Positions 12,162 to 25,260 are shown, counted from the first letter of the stretch. The stretch is DNA of 64,000 bases from Stromatinia cepivora (GCA_014898415.1 RCTD01000012.1:1178001-1242000), one strand, 5' to 3'. Translations and numbers: made by a program. The notes: generated by a model from the sequence alone, not told the origin.

Positions 12162-13166
12162 CTATAAAGTAGCCATACCCAAAGCCAAAACACCCATAAA
12201 GAGTGCGCTGATACTCATACCATTAATGCTAGCCGCAGACTTGGTATTTGCTGTCGCGTCAGAAGATGTGGTTGATTTTGCTGTTTCATCTATTTGGTTT
12301 CATTGATTAGCCTCATCCTAATCTCACTCAACCCCTCACATCCCTCCATCGCACCCCCAACCAAAAAAGAGGGGAAAAAGAACTCACCACCAGAAACCTC
12401 AATTCCCATACTCATACACTCAGCCATCAACGTAGCATTCGCCTTCATCATCATAACCTGCATCTCCGCCACACTAGCTGCAGCCTTAATATCCGCCTCC
12501 TTTGTCGTATTCCCCTTAGCAATCTTACTCAACTTCTCGTCATCCATACCCAAATCTGCGAATTTTTGAAGCCCAACCATCAATTTACATTCATCAGCCA
12601 TGAAGACCGCCGGACAAGCTGCTTGCAACGTAGCATTCGATTGTAGCATTTGAAGTTTGGTTGCTGCGTCTGAAGCCTTGAGTTCGATTTCCGCTACTTT
12701 GGTCATGTCGTTGTTGACGGTGGCTGTGACTAGTGTCTGGTTGGCGGCGAAGTCGACGAACTTTTGGAGGAGGAATTCTTGGGTGCAGGAAGAGTTGGTC
12801 ATGATTGCTGCGTCGATGACGGCACAGTTGGCCATAAGGGTGGTGTTGGATTGAAGCTCTGTGAGTTTGACGGAGGCAGCAGAGGCTTTAGCTTGGAGGG
12901 CCGCAACTTTTGTTGTGTCATCTTCCAGGTGGTTAGTTAGTATTTCGGGGATATGAGGAGTTAAAGACTTGTTGCATTAGAGTAGGGAAGGATAACATAC
13001 TTCCGGTGATGGCCTCAACTTTAGCTGGGTTGTTGGCGAGTTTGACCAATTTGTTCAAACCAAGCATTTCTTTGCAAGTTTGTTCCTCAGTCAGGGTGCC
13101 ATTATTACCCTCAGCTGCCACGGCAGCAGATAGAAGGAGAGTGACAAAAAGGGTTGAATATTGCAT
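12162..13166 (-). CDS. Secreted, GPI-anchor-type protein with three Cys-containing helical modules
   Basis: Spliced from three exons (13166-13001, 12921-12388, 12289-12162), giving 275 aa. The introns are 79 and 98 bp, with donors GTATGT and GTGAGT. I chose the ATG at 13166 because it gives a clean signal peptide (MQYSTLFVTLLLSAAVAAEG); an in-frame ATG at 13208 would put charged residues in front. The mature part holds three related modules of about 65-75 residues. Each begins with Cys and an L..L..FA/LA segment, continues with K...I..KAS.A...L..L..N, and ends NATL.A.C. After exon 3 comes a Ser/Thr-rich linker and a hydrophobic tail (MSISALFMGVLALGMATL), as expected of a GPI signal. Several NXT/NXS sites are present. 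I do not recognise the family. A cell-wall or effector-like role is inference only. Confidence 0.85.
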
Positions 13167-13971
13167 GATTGCTAAAAAAAAATAGAACCGGTCTAGAATG
13201 AAATACAAGGTAATATTGAGCGGACCTGCCGGGAAGTTAAAAAGTATGAAGGAGTTAAAGAAGATATTATGAATGGTAGAGGTAAGAAAGAATATTCACG
13301 AGAGACTTTAGATACTTATATGAAGGCTTGATACTTAGTCCATTGTATGAAATCAATTATTCTACCTATGTGAATCCAGTTCATGTTTCGGATGCCAAGC
13401 AACCATGAATAGGTAGCTTGTTTTGAGAACAGATGGAGAATTGGATTGGTTGTGATGATTTAAAAGTCCTCGAGCCCATTGATTGTAACAATTCATGCTT
13501 GGGAATGAAAGAATCATTCTGTTTCGCTGACGAAGCTTCTATTTTGTAACTGGGATGAGAACGGTTAGATTATTGAGCTTTTAAAACTTTCGGAGAATCA
13601 TGTATATATATGTAGGCTTGTATGCACAACAAAGTTTTTCTGATAGTTTGCGAAATTTGTAATGCTACTGGTCATTAATCTCCTTCCAGTATACCTTGCA
13701 AGTATTGTGGGGTTTTTTCAATATAAGAAACGTTGATGAAATTACGCGAATCAATTAGCTGGCGCTTTGATAAACCCCAAGTGGTGAACTATTTGTTGTT
13801 TCAAATCATCGTTGCAGTATTAATGCGGATAATGAAAGAGACACTTGTCATTGGGTATTTGGGATATGAACATGCAAAAGAAACGTTGTCTATGGATTAA
13901 TTGTCCACTGTTAAGTGTGGAAAGATCAAAGTTCGAACATCAATCGAAAGGTAGCATTGTACTGGGAAATG
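13167..13971. other. Intergenic region between two minus-strand genes
   Basis: It holds the downstream end of the lipoate-ligase transcript and the promoter of the secreted-protein gene. Short ORFs here show no family features. Confidence 0.6.
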
Positions 13972-15309
13972 TCAAGCATTCCTTCTCCGTTCTTTCCTCC
14001 AATCTTCGAACTTGTGGGAAAACAATTTACTGAACCACTTTAAGGGTCCCTCAGGAATACCTTCAGGGAACTGATTCCACTCGATTTCATGTATCTTTTT
14101 GTTCACCAATTTCTCCCCGATTTGGACCATTTCGCCCTTATCCTGATATTGGACATCTGCCTCGATGATAGCTCCATTTCGTGCCGTAAAATTTGCTTTG
14201 AACTATATCTCCACATCAGTAACGTTGACCATGTTTCAGTTTCCCGTGGCTAACTCACATTCGGTGGCAAGTCTTTCGGGAGAGGATGTTTCTTATCTGC
14301 ATCTTTATTGGATTGATCTGATGAAAATATGAACTGGGGAGTTTGTGAGAATATCCAATCTAAGGACTGTTTTCCAAATTGTTAGCTCAAGTCTTCAAAA
14401 GAATCACCAATTGCTCACAGTAAGCTCTTCCAGACCCTGAGCAATCTCAGGGACTACTTTGACATCCTCGCGCAAAATAATGGGTTCATAACGACCATAC
14501 ATCTCACCGAACTCCTCTACCACTGCATTCTCAAATGCCTTATTTTTGACATTAACATTTGCAACAGAAGAGCTAACACTTTCCACACCGCGAGCCGTGA
14601 TGAATCTCATCGCAGGGGACCTCAGAAATTTGAAAATGGTTCGAACATTCGGAGATGTTAATAGACAGGTTCCATGGTGAAGAGCTCTCTCCTTCGTTAA
14701 CTTATATGCTGAACCCGATACTTTGAATATTTTGAATCCTCCGTCACCCACTTTGCGTGGCTTCAATACTATATCATGTCGATCATTAACCATAGCCCGA
14801 TCAACACCAAGTTTATGTAAAGCTCTCACTACCATTTCGGCATGCTTATCGCGATCGAAATGCGACGTAGGACATATGACACAGTAATTGACATTTCCTG
14901 TATCGTGAAAGACAGTTCCTCCACCTGAACGTCGTCGAACCAATGATATATTTCCAATTGTTGACTTTGTGAGTAGGCTGAGATTTACTTCATTCCAAGG
15001 ATTTTGATTTCGTCCAATTACTATGCTGCGTTCGTTGGTATAGAGAAATAAGACGGTAGAATCTGCGGGAGTATTCTGCAAAAGATAATGTTCGATAGAT
15101 AAGTTGATAAATGGGTCATTCGTTCGTGATATGTATATTTGAGATTTGTTGATTGGATTGGTAGCCTCTTGGACGAATTTCGATATGGATACACTGCTGG
15201 AAGTGGAAACATTTCTTCGAACAAAGAAACCTTGTGATATTGTACCACGGTGTATAAATTGGCGCATTAACCTTAAGCCCCTCGAAGGTGCCATTGATTT
15301 TTGGTACAT
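13972..15309 (-). CDS. AIM22: Lipoate-protein ligase A family (mitochondrial)
   Basis: Attaches lipoyl groups to 2-oxoacid dehydrogenase and glycine-cleavage subunits in mitochondria. Exons are 15309-14419, 14366-14259 and 14202-13972 (introns 52 and 56 bp), giving 409 aa. The second ATG at 15294 has a better context and would give 404 aa. The N-terminus is Arg/Ser-rich without acidic residues (RQFIHRGTISQGFFVRRNVS), as in mitochondrial leaders. The ligase core shows SIVIGRNQNPWNEVN, then RRRSGGGTVFHDTGNVNY (the family's RRxGGGxVxHD motif), and FKVSGSAYKLTKERALHHGT with the presumed catalytic lysine. Exon 2 supplies LDWIFSQTPQF, typical of the C-terminal part, and exon 3 ends RKERRRNA. It is divergent from the chorismate synthase gene. 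The family call is firm; the ortholog symbol is less so. Confidence 0.92.
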
Positions 15310-15633
15310 TTGGAAATATCCTCATATACTGATATATTTCGGATGTTGAATTGATCGTTTCTCTCATATAAAATTCGGAGATACTTCAAATAATTCTATA
15401 TTTCTTAGCGTCTACAGGCTACTCTTCGGACAACTACAGGGGTTTCAAATCTCACGTAATCCAGTCATCCCGCATCGTCCGACGAATCGGGTCCGAGCTC
15501 GGAAAGAGTCATTCATCAATTCGACTTTTTTGAAAAAAGTTACATATACGGAGTAAACAGCTGTTGATACCTTCTTTGCTTTGAATCTCTCATATTCGTA
15601 TTTCATATCTTTGAATACCTAATTATCTTCAAG
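15310..15633. promoter_or_regulatory. Shared divergent promoter region (lipoate ligase / chorismate synthase)
   Basis: Only 324 bp separate the two start codons, which point away from each other, so both promoters must lie here or overlap the leaders. It contains pyrimidine-rich stretches near 15560-15630 before the chorismate synthase ATG (context AAGATGTC). No specific factor site is claimed. Confidence 0.6.
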
Positions 15634-17077
15634 ATGTCTACATTTGGTCAATATTTCAAAGTTACTACGTACGTACACATACAATTCATTTAATCGATCC
15701 ATCATTACCCCAAGTTCCATGACAAAGTTACCCCCTCCATCCCAAGATCAATATAGGATACTAACTTCTCTTCCTCTTTACAGCTACGGAGAGTCACATT
15801 GTCGCTCTGTAGGATGTATAGTCGATGGAGTTCCACCAGGAATGGAGCTTACAGAAGCAGATATTCAACCTCAAATGACTCGTCGTCGTCCAGGTCAATC
15901 TGCCCTTACCACTCCCCGCGATGAAAAAGATAAAGTCGAGATTCAATCTGGCACAGAATTTGGAATTACCCTTGGTACACCAATCGGCATGATAGTTCGT
16001 AATCAGGATCAGCGACCACACGACTATGGAAACAAAACAATGGATCTCTACCCTCGCCCTTCTCATGCAGATTGGACATATCTCGAGAAGTACGGTGTCA
16101 AGGCAAGCAGTGGTGGTGGAAGAAGTAGCGCAAGAGAAACAATTGGTAGAGTGGCAGCAAGTGCAATTGCTGAAAAATATCTTAAACTCGCACATGGAAT
16201 CGAAATTGTCGCATTTGTCTCCTCCGTTGGCAGTACCCATATGTTCCCACCTACCGCCGAACACCCAAGTCCTTCCACAAACCCAGCTTTTCTCTCACTC
16301 ATTCAAGACATAACACGGGAGCGTGTGGATGAATTTGTCCCGGTCCGCTGCCCTGATACTAAAGCATCTGAGAAAATGGCCGAAGTTATCACAGAATATA
16401 GAGACAAACAAGACAGCATCGGAGGAACCGTTACTTGCGTAATTCGCAATGTTCCATCCGGCCTTGGCGAACCTTGTTTCGATAAAATGGAAGCAATGCT
16501 CGCTCATGCCATGCTCAGTATTCCTGCCTCCAAGGGTTTCGAAATTGGATCCGGTTTTGGTGGTTGTGAAGTCCCAGGATCCAAACATAACGATGCATTC
16601 ATCCTTGCTACTGAAGTCCCACCCCTCGAAACTGGAGCATCAAAGAACGGAATCCCACGCCCTAGATTAACAACCAAAACAAATAATTCTGCTGGTATTC
16701 AAGGAGGAATCACAAATGGTGCTCCAATTTATTTCCGTGTAGCATTTAAACCCGCTGCCACCATTGGCCAACCACAAGAAACCGCTACTTACGACGGTAC
16801 TGGTGCTGGTATCTTGGAAGCGAAGGGTCGTCATGATCCATGCGTTGTTCCCCGAGCAGTACCTATAGTAGAAGCCATGACGGCTCTCACAGTCATTGAT
16901 GCATTAATGGCACAACAAGCTCGTCAAACCTCTAGAAGTCTCTTACCTCCCCTCAAAAACATCGTTCCTGCAAAATATACAGTAGTTGGGGGTGATGCTG
17001 CAAAGGAGAAGATGGAGATACAAGATAAGGGGGTTACCGGTGGTGTTAATGGGGAGGTTTTAAATGGATCAAATTAG
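15634..17077 (+). CDS. ARO2: Chorismate synthase
   Basis: Converts 5-enolpyruvylshikimate-3-phosphate to chorismate, the last shared step to Phe, Tyr and Trp. Exon 1 is 15634-15668, a 115-bp intron follows (donor GTACGT, branch TACTAAC, acceptor CAG), and exon 2 is 15784-17077, giving 442 aa. Splicing restores the canonical N-terminus [17 protein letters not shown]; the unspliced frame starting at 15644 does not. Family signatures are [40 protein letters not shown], and the long [16 protein letters not shown] block, followed by KGFEIGSGF and [10 protein letters not shown]. The length is slightly above the yeast enzyme because of a C-terminal extension ending [10 protein letters not shown]. 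Fungal enzymes of this type usually carry their own flavin reductase activity; that is family knowledge and not visible here. Confidence 0.97.
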
Positions 17078-17680
17078 GTCGAGTTTGATGTTAAGTTGTA
17101 AATAATTTTGTAGAATACAAGCGGTACATAGGCCTGTTTTTTTGCATTGGGCGTTTGTGTTATCTGATCAACTTAAGGATAAAAAGGGGGTAACAATATA
17201 GATCTCAACTTCAACATTGATTAATTGTTCCAAACTCTCATCTGTATATGCTTACATTATAATGTGATATTTTGTAAACTAATAGAAACAATCCTAAAAC
17301 TACACTAAAGCCTAGAACTAAAACTAATCATCGAAACGAAAACCCCTGGCCAGCTTCGCTTCTTGATATTATATCATCTATATATAAAGATTAGTCCTAG
17401 ACAAAAATTCTTCTTCATCAGAAATAATCCCACCCCATCTCATACCATAGTACAAATTATCAATAAAGAAAAAACCAGCAGAAATAAAAATCAAATCAAA
17501 AGAATAAACAATAGATAATAAATTATTATTATCTAATACTAAATCCCAAAATCTACTTTCCAAGATAAAAATTTCGCTTACAACATTAACCCCACATCAC
17601 TCCACATCACAACTCTCCAAAAAATCCACAAGAAATATTCTTTAAAAAATTTCTGTAAAAGATTTCTGTAAAAATTTTAC
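17078..17680. other. Intergenic, 3' side of chorismate synthase
   Basis: AT-leaning sequence with no supported gene. A 61-codon minus ORF at 17378-17563 has no recognisable feature. Confidence 0.6.
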
Positions 17681-17686
17681 AAAAAA
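17681..17686 (-). terminator. Pol III terminator of tRNA-Ala
   Basis: A run of six T on the minus strand, 16 nt past the tRNA 3' end. Confidence 0.8.
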
Positions 17687-17702
17687 TAACTCGTCTGATA
17701 AT

Positions 17703-17784
17703 TGGACTAGCGGCGAATCGAACGCCGGACCTCTCCCATTCACTGGTATGCTAAGGGAACATTATACCACTAAACCACAAGCCC
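17703..17784 (-). tRNA. tRNA-Ala(AGC) with a 10-nt intron
   Basis: The minus strand folds as a cloverleaf: acceptor GGGCTTG pairs with CTAGTCC with one U-U mismatch at 6:67, T-arm CGGCG/CGCCG with TTCGATT loop, and anticodon stem TTCCC/GGGAG. The 17-nt anticodon loop is explained by a 10-nt intron at the usual place, one base 3' of the anticodon, leaving the loop TTAGCAT and anticodon AGC. Alanine identity is supported by the G3-U70 wobble pair and A73. The D-arm (GTTT-AGTGGTA-TAAT) has one mismatch and looks more like that of a glycine tRNA. No CCA is encoded, as usual in eukaryotes. Confidence 0.88.
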
Positions 17785-17786
17785 GT

Positions 17787-18093
17787 TTTGATATATAATA
17801 CCGGGAGATGAAGGTATATGAATTACCGGTGGCCGCTGCTTTAAAATTGGGGTTTCGGAGGTCGCTTGTGAGTGCACGGACTCGTGGACCCCTCATTAAA
17901 ATTAGTGTAATTTAATATATTTGAGTTATTTCTTTTATATTTTTATATATATTAAAAATAGAGTATATATTAAGATATATAATATTTTGATGTTTGGGGA
18001 TTTGTATTTTGATGTTTTGATTAAATTTTTGATAGATTTTTAAAGTTATTGATTCTTAATATTTGAGATTGTTAAAGATTATATAGTTGAAGG
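17787..18093. other. Transition into the nested retroelement block
   Basis: Composition falls to nearly pure A/T after about 17890. It ends with GAAGG (18089-18093), the left target duplication of the Copia element. Confidence 0.7.
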
Positions 18094-18259
18094 TGTTAAC
18101 TTTTGGTGCAGGAAGTAGTAGTATTATTGACTATGTAGATTGAACTAAGGATCTATAATTCTAGTAAAAGTAGAATTGAGGTTATCCTTAAATATGGTCT
18201 GTGTATTATTGTGATTATATAATCTCAATTCTAATTTTATAATGGTTTTATTTCCAATA
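18094..18259 (-). repeat. Copia 3' LTR (166 bp)
   Basis: On the plus strand it runs from TGTTAACTTTTGG to TTTCCAATA. The adjoining minus-strand AATAAAGGAA (18260-18269) fits a polypurine tract. Confidence 0.9.
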
Positions 18260-19441
18260 TTCCTTTATTAAGGATATTCTATTTGATCCTCCTAGACTAC
18301 TAATCCTAATATTTTTTTGAACCTTTTGAAAACAATTTTTGTACAAAACTTTATTATTTTGTTAGTAATTATATTATATATATTGATATAATTAATAGCG
18401 ATTTTTTTCTTTTTTGTTAAATCTTTGATAAAATGATAATTGATATTTATATATTTGAATTGTTTATATAAATATGGATTCTTAATTAAAATTAAAATGT
18501 TTTGATTGTTATTAAATATTTGAATTGTATTTCTGTTCTTTTTAATATAATTTGATCTGAATAAATCTTTAAGTATTTGTATAATCTATTTCCCTTGTTT
18601 AATAAATATTATTATTATAATATATTCTGATTCTATATTAAAGATAATTATAGATATTTGTTTCTTATTAATCTATAATATAGGGCCTTTATAAAATATC
18701 ATAACTTCCTTTGAAACACTTTTTTGGTTATATTCATCATCAGCCCAATCTGTATTTATATATACCTTTATTATATTATCAAATATATTGTATTCTTTAT
18801 AGATATCAGATTATATTTCCTTTAGCCCGAATTATAGCTTCTATTTAATTATTGATCGTAGATATCGTATCAGATTCTTCAAAACTATAATATAATGTTT
18901 TGCTGATTTTATTATAAATTGTGAAAATATTTTAATTAAGAATACTATATCTAATCGAATATATATTATTGAATAAATCATATTTCTTATTTGTTATTGA
19001 TATTCGTTCATATTTATCAATTCATCGTTATCGGTTATTGACCGGAGATGGGTATAATTTATTATTGATAGTTTCTTGATTTAGTATTATTTATATATAA
19101 TATTATATTTGGTTAGTATAACATCGAGATATTCTTTTTGATTTATAATTAATATATATATTTTTTTATTACAAATAACCCTAATATTTAGAATCTTATT
19201 AATCTCCCCTAGATTTTTAGTATTAAAATAAATTGATAGCTTTTTATCGAATCAAATGATTTATAATGATATATATAATATAATAACGATATTGTCGATA
19301 TATACTAATAATATTATATCATAGTCTTTGAATATATATAAATATAGATCTGTTAAACTTTATATAAAGTTTATACCTAAAAGCTTTTTTTTTAATAATA
19401 AACTCCAATCCCTTTCAATTTACTTCAAATTATATAGATTT

Positions 19442-19723
19442 TGTCACGAATCGTGGACCACAGGAGGCTAACCACATGATACCTCTTATCTCCCATATCA
19501 ATTTATAAACTGATCATCCATATACATACATTACGAATCATACGATTTAATATAATAAAATGATAACCCTAATAATATATACATACAATTCTGCAATCTA
19601 TAAATGAGTATTTGTATATATATATCTAGTTGTTCCTTACGAGCTATAATTCTTCAATTGTAGATTCTAAAGAATATAATTGATCTTGTTTATTCAACTC
19701 TATTACAGCTTTTATGCATTACA
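19442..19723 (+). repeat. Gypsy 5' LTR (282 bp)
   Basis: It starts TGTCACGAATCGTGG and ends ATGCATTACA (decayed from GTGCGTCACA in the 3' LTR). Confidence 0.92.
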
Positions 19724-22700
19724 TTATCTACAATTCATTTACAAGTGTCCGATTATCTAATGATCTTCCAAATAATATTTCATTTTAATAATACCTTCTT
19801 AAATGAACTTTTACAAACGTTATATCCAGAGGAAGAAGATTTATTCCGATCTAATCGATGAAGATATAAACATCTTTAGAAATGTATCATTATTTTCACA
19901 ATGTAATGAACTCCTTTTCCTATACGCTTCAAATCTTCGAAAGTATATTCTGAAGAATCCTTTCCTTTTTCTCAATTATTTCAACAACTCTTCAAAGAAA
20001 ATATAAATACAGGATTGAATAATGTTATTATTGGAAGAAAGAAAATTGGTAAAAAAAAGATTCCAATATATAAAATTGATGTTTCCAATAATTCAATTGT
20101 TCTTTCTAAATCACTATTACAATTACAAGATCTTTATACAATAATTATAAATTTGAAAAAGGAGAATCGATAATTGAAAATTATAATAACAATAAACTCT
20201 GCAATAATATAATTTCTTTTTGAGCCCTAAATAATGTTTATATAGGTATTCAGGTTAATAATAGTATTTAGGATTCCCTTTATTCCCTTAATCGAAATCT
20301 AAGGATTTTTATCCAAATAAATTCGAAGATCCTGAAATTAAAGGAAGAAAACTTTGATTAAATAATCTAATCATTTAGGGCTCTTCAAAAATTCTTCTTT
20401 CTTTTTAAGAAATAATGATTCATTTAATAATTAAGGATCCCTTTATTCAAGAAATCAATCTAATTGATCAAGATCGCATTTTTGTATCAATTATAACTCG
20501 CAGCAAGATGTATATATATCAAAATCCACAAATCTTATTATCAAACTTAATGATGGTATTGAATTTAAAATTAATTTGTAACAATTATTGGTTATAGAAC
20601 GATTCGAATTGTATATTATATTATTTAAAAGTGAAATGCAATATCATATATATATAATCGATCAAATCGAATTGAAAGTACAAATATATTATCATGCTCT
20701 TTATGTATGAATATTCTGACTCACAGTATTCGAATTGGTCGAACAGTTTGCAGCGATTTATCAAAACCCGGCCGAAGTCGATGATGCTTGCTTTCAATAT
20801 AAGATATAGGTTATATTTAATACGATTCGATATGGTAACTTCCTAGAATGGTATAGGAAATTTAGATTACTTATTACCCAAACGGAGATTACTAATGATA
20901 AAGTTCTATTTAGGGATCTCGAACAGAAGATTTCCGATTTTCTTTTGCGAATAATAACAATACTCATTAAGGATTATAAAATTACAGAAGAATTTGCGAA
21001 TATATTTATTAGAATAGATTAAAACGAAGTTTTATTATAAAAACGAAATCGATATTATATTGGTTAAGAAACTTCTATAATTATTTACAAATCAATGATT
21101 ATTACAAACCTTTTACAATTCTTTTAGAGCTTTAATAATTCCAATTTTGAAACCTTTATATTCCCGAAACCATTTCTATTCCGGAATACCCTTCCCGGAT
21201 ACACCAGCTCTACTATATTCAATAACTATTCGAACTTCAAACACTTATCGTTCTTTCCCTTTTCTAAAATAATACATATATCGATATTTTGTATCGATAA
21301 CCTTAATAAGATTGAGACGGTATAAAAAGAAATAAAAGAATTCGAAGAATATCGGGATATTGAAGAAGATTTCAATTCAAAAGCTATAACTGAAGTTATA
21401 CAGAATATCTATTTAGAAAAAGAAAAACGTTTAAAACCAAATACTTAGATTCTGTCTCCATTCTAAGTATTATACAGGATATAAGATTTCTTGATCTAAT
21501 CAAGTTTATAAGAAAAAAAGTACTCATTCTTTTTTATAATCTTTTGAAAAATGATTATATTTATCGATCAAGAGTATTTATTGACTCTAAAGCAAATAGA
21601 TTTGTTTTTATTAATATTATACTCCTTATTTATTTATTTCCTATATTTAAATCCAGAATTATACTGTTTGAAGTTTTAATTGAAGTTAAAGGGTATAATG
21701 GTATACAAGACCATACCATTACCTATTTCACATTCCTTAATTTAATGATCGATAATTATAAATAATCTTTTATCCTTTTCTTTATTATTGAATTAAAAAA
21801 TTATAATATTATTTTAGATAGATTTTGATTATTAGAGATTCAAACAAAGTTCGATTGCTTCAATCGATGTTTCGAATGGTTTAAAGAGAGATCTTATATT
21901 ATTTCCTATTCGAATAATCTTCTCATTATCCAATTATCCCTTTACAAATGGAAGATTGATCGATTAGTCTAATAAAATATTGATCGATAAAATGATTAAC
22001 TCGAAGAATATTGGAATCGAAGAGATTCACAATTAAGCAGATCAATCATAGCTGATGATATACAATAAGAACCTTCAAATATGAATGTAATACAGATTCT
22101 TATTGAAAAGGAAGAAATCTCGATTCCTTTCAAGTTCAATTCATCTCTTTTCTAATCAATTATATTATTATTGCAGATCTACAAATACCTCCCCTGTATA
22201 TCGCCCGAAGTCCTCGATCTATATATATTCAAATCCGATAAGTTCTAATTAGAATACAAAAGAAATAAACAAACTGAACTCTTTATCATTACTTTAAAAA
22301 AACTCGATGATATAATAAACTTTCAATGAAATGAATGATATACGGAAGAGAGAGTATTGATTACTTTGACCGAATTCAAGAATACAAAAGTTCGAAAGAA
22401 ACTCGATCGAGTATTAACCAAAATCGATTCAGAATTTGAAATACCATCTAAATATTGATAATATCATCGAGTCTTTTCCAAATATGAATCAAACATTTTA
22501 CCTTTTAATCGATTTTATAATCATAAAATCATATTGGAAGGTAAAGGAAAATAAGCTTTATACTACAATCTGTTTTACAAGATATTTTTAGAATAATTAG
22601 AAATCATCAAAGAATATATTATAAATAATTTTAGCAAAGGTTTCATTGAACCTAATCAAATCCTTTATATTATACCCATCTTATTCATCAAGAAACCCAA

Positions 22701-24597
22701 TAGTAATTTGAGGTTCTATATAAACTTCAGATTATTGAATTCCTTGATATATAAGGATCGGTATCCCCTCCCTTTGATCGATAAAACGCTTTCTCGGCTT
22801 TTCAATGCTAAGATCTTTATCAAATTTGATATTCGTTAAGTTTTCTATTATATAAAAATGGATCCTGCTTTGGAAAAATATACTATTTTTCGAACCTGAT
22901 ATGGATTATATAAATGCAAAGTTATATTATTCGGATTAACGAATGATCCCGTAATTTATCAGTGTTATATAAATGATATTCTATTCGATTATTTAGATAT
23001 CTTCTGTATAATATATCTCGATGATATTCTAATCTATTCCGAAAACAAAGAAGAGTATTAAATTTATATCAAACTAATTTTCGAATGATTAGAAACCATT
23101 GATCTATAAGTGGATTTCAAGAAATACAAATTCAATATTATATATATCAAATACTTGGACTTTATTATCTCTACTAAAGGAATAAAGGTGGACCCTGAAA
23201 AGATTGAGATAATTGAGAACTGGATCTTTCCGATAACAATGAAAGGAATCCAATTATTCTTCGATTTTTGTAATTTTTATTAATGATTCATTAAGGATTA
23301 TAGTATAATAACGAAACCTTTCAATGAATTCATTAAAGCAAATGTTAAATTCGTATTTGACAAAGTATACCAAAACATATTCAATATCTTGAAGAAAAAG
23401 CTTATCTCTGTTCCGTTTTTGTAACATTATAATCACCGATTCTCTTATATGCTCGAAACAGATGTATCCGATGGGGTAGTTGTTAATATGTTATTACAAC
23501 AGTATAGCGAAGATTGATTTCCTGTAGCTTATTTCTCCAAGACTATGGTTGCTGCTGAATTGAACTACGAAGTTCATGATAAGGAAATGCTATCAATCAT
23601 TCGATCTCTTAATCATTGGAGAGCGGAACTCACCGGTTCATTATATAAAATCAAGGTTTATACCGATTATAAGGCCCTCGAATATTTTATAATTATTAAG
23701 ACTCTTAATGTCTGACAAACTTATTGAACAGAAGTTCTAGTCGATTATAACTTTATTATTATATATTATTTTGGAAAAGATAATTCTTTTGCTGATACTT
23801 TAATTCGTCGGACCGATAAATTGGACTTTCAGAATTATACCAAGAAAAAGAATCATCTCCAGCAGTTTATTAAAGATAACTAAGTTGATACCGAAATTAT
23901 AAGAAAAACTTTACAAAAGTATTATCCAAACAAAATAACAATTATTAGTATCGATTTGAATGAAATTGCTTCTCGATTTGATCTAATTAATTATATTATC
24001 AAAGCAAATAAAACTATAGATAATTTACTAATATTTAGAATATAAACTATCCAAAATTACAAATATATATTACTTCAAAATAACCTTTTGCTTTACAATG
24101 ATTATCTAATGGTATTTGATATCGATAACCTTCGAATTTATCTGATTTGTGAAATCTATAATTCCATTTCCATTGTTTATTTTGGTATAAATAAAACCTA
24201 TCTCTTATTATTTCAATAATATTATTGACTCAGAATGTATGATATTGTAATCAGATATATATATAATTATTATATCTGTAAATACAATTCCGTTCTATAT
24301 AATTATATCCCTAATTTATTATATCCATTTCCGATTCTTAATCAAGTATAGCAATATATTATTATGGATTATTGCAACTTTAATAAAAATAAATACAGAT
24401 ATGATAATGTTTTAATCATTATTGATCGATTAATGAAGCAAATTATTTCCATACCTTATTATAAATCAATCGATATTCGAGTTCAAGTATAATTATATTT
24501 TTATTATATATATCAATATTATAATCCCCTTAATATTATAATATCGGATTGTAGCCCTTAATTTATATTATAATTCTGAAAGGAATTCAACCAAATC

Positions 24598-24747
24598 TGT
24601 GACGAACCCAACGAGCGTTTAGAGATCAACCTTAGAATTAAAAGCTACAGAATTAAAGAAAGTGTATTACGAAGCTATATATATGATCGGTTCGGAATTT
24701 AATACTGTATTAATCCGATCGGATATAATCATATGTATCTTGTAATA
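24598..24747 (-). repeat. 150-bp LTR (3' LTR of outer gag-only element)
   Basis: It starts TGTGACGAACCCAACGAGCG on the plus strand and ends TCTTGTAATA. Confidence 0.9.
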
Positions 24748-24852
24748 TTATTCTCCTTTTTTAAAGAGTTCGCCTCGAATTTATTTTAAACGAATAATTT
24801 AAATACAAAATGATCACTAATCTTCTTTTGATAAAAATTCCTAATATATAGA

Positions 24853-25260
24853 TTATATTATAACCAACAAATATATATCCATTGTACTATATACTTCCTT
24901 TAAACGATCTTCAAAATATCGATCATTGATTATTTCTCCTAGATCTTTATCATCGTCGTTTTCGGGCTTAGTAATCAATATAATAGCCGGAACAGGCTTT
25001 TGTCGATCTCGAACTCCTTGATACAGGTCTAGCAAATATATTTGTACTTAATAAAAGATACTTCTACATTGTATATATTTATTTTGCTTATACAAAAGAG
25101 TTCTTTCAGAAGAGGAAAACTCGAGCGTTTGTATATAGAATAGAATCAAAGTATAATCGGGTTTATCCGATTGGATATTAAAAGGGTTAAAAGTATCAAT
25201 GATATTAAAATTATTAATATCCATTAAATTGTAATTCCAAAAATAGAATGGATTCTGCAA
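24853..25260 (-). pseudogene. Gag C-terminal remnant of the outer element
   Basis: Two adjoining minus-strand frames read DINNFNIIDTFNPFNIQSDK, then a short segment with Cys/Tyr spacing that fits a decayed CCHC knuckle near 25045-25090 (C-x2-C-x4-H-x4-C, with three of the four ligands changed to Tyr). DLYQGVRDRQKPVPA and an acidic tail with ENDDDKDLGEIINDRYFEDR follow. The inner copy has the same order in the opposite orientation at 26420-26830. The knuckle is read by comparing the two copies and is uncertain. Confidence 0.55.

Noticed and set aside
12294..12569. Plus-strand ORFs over the secreted-protein gene
   Set aside because: Antisense shadows of a spliced minus-strand gene with signal peptide, module repeats and a C-terminal anchor signal.
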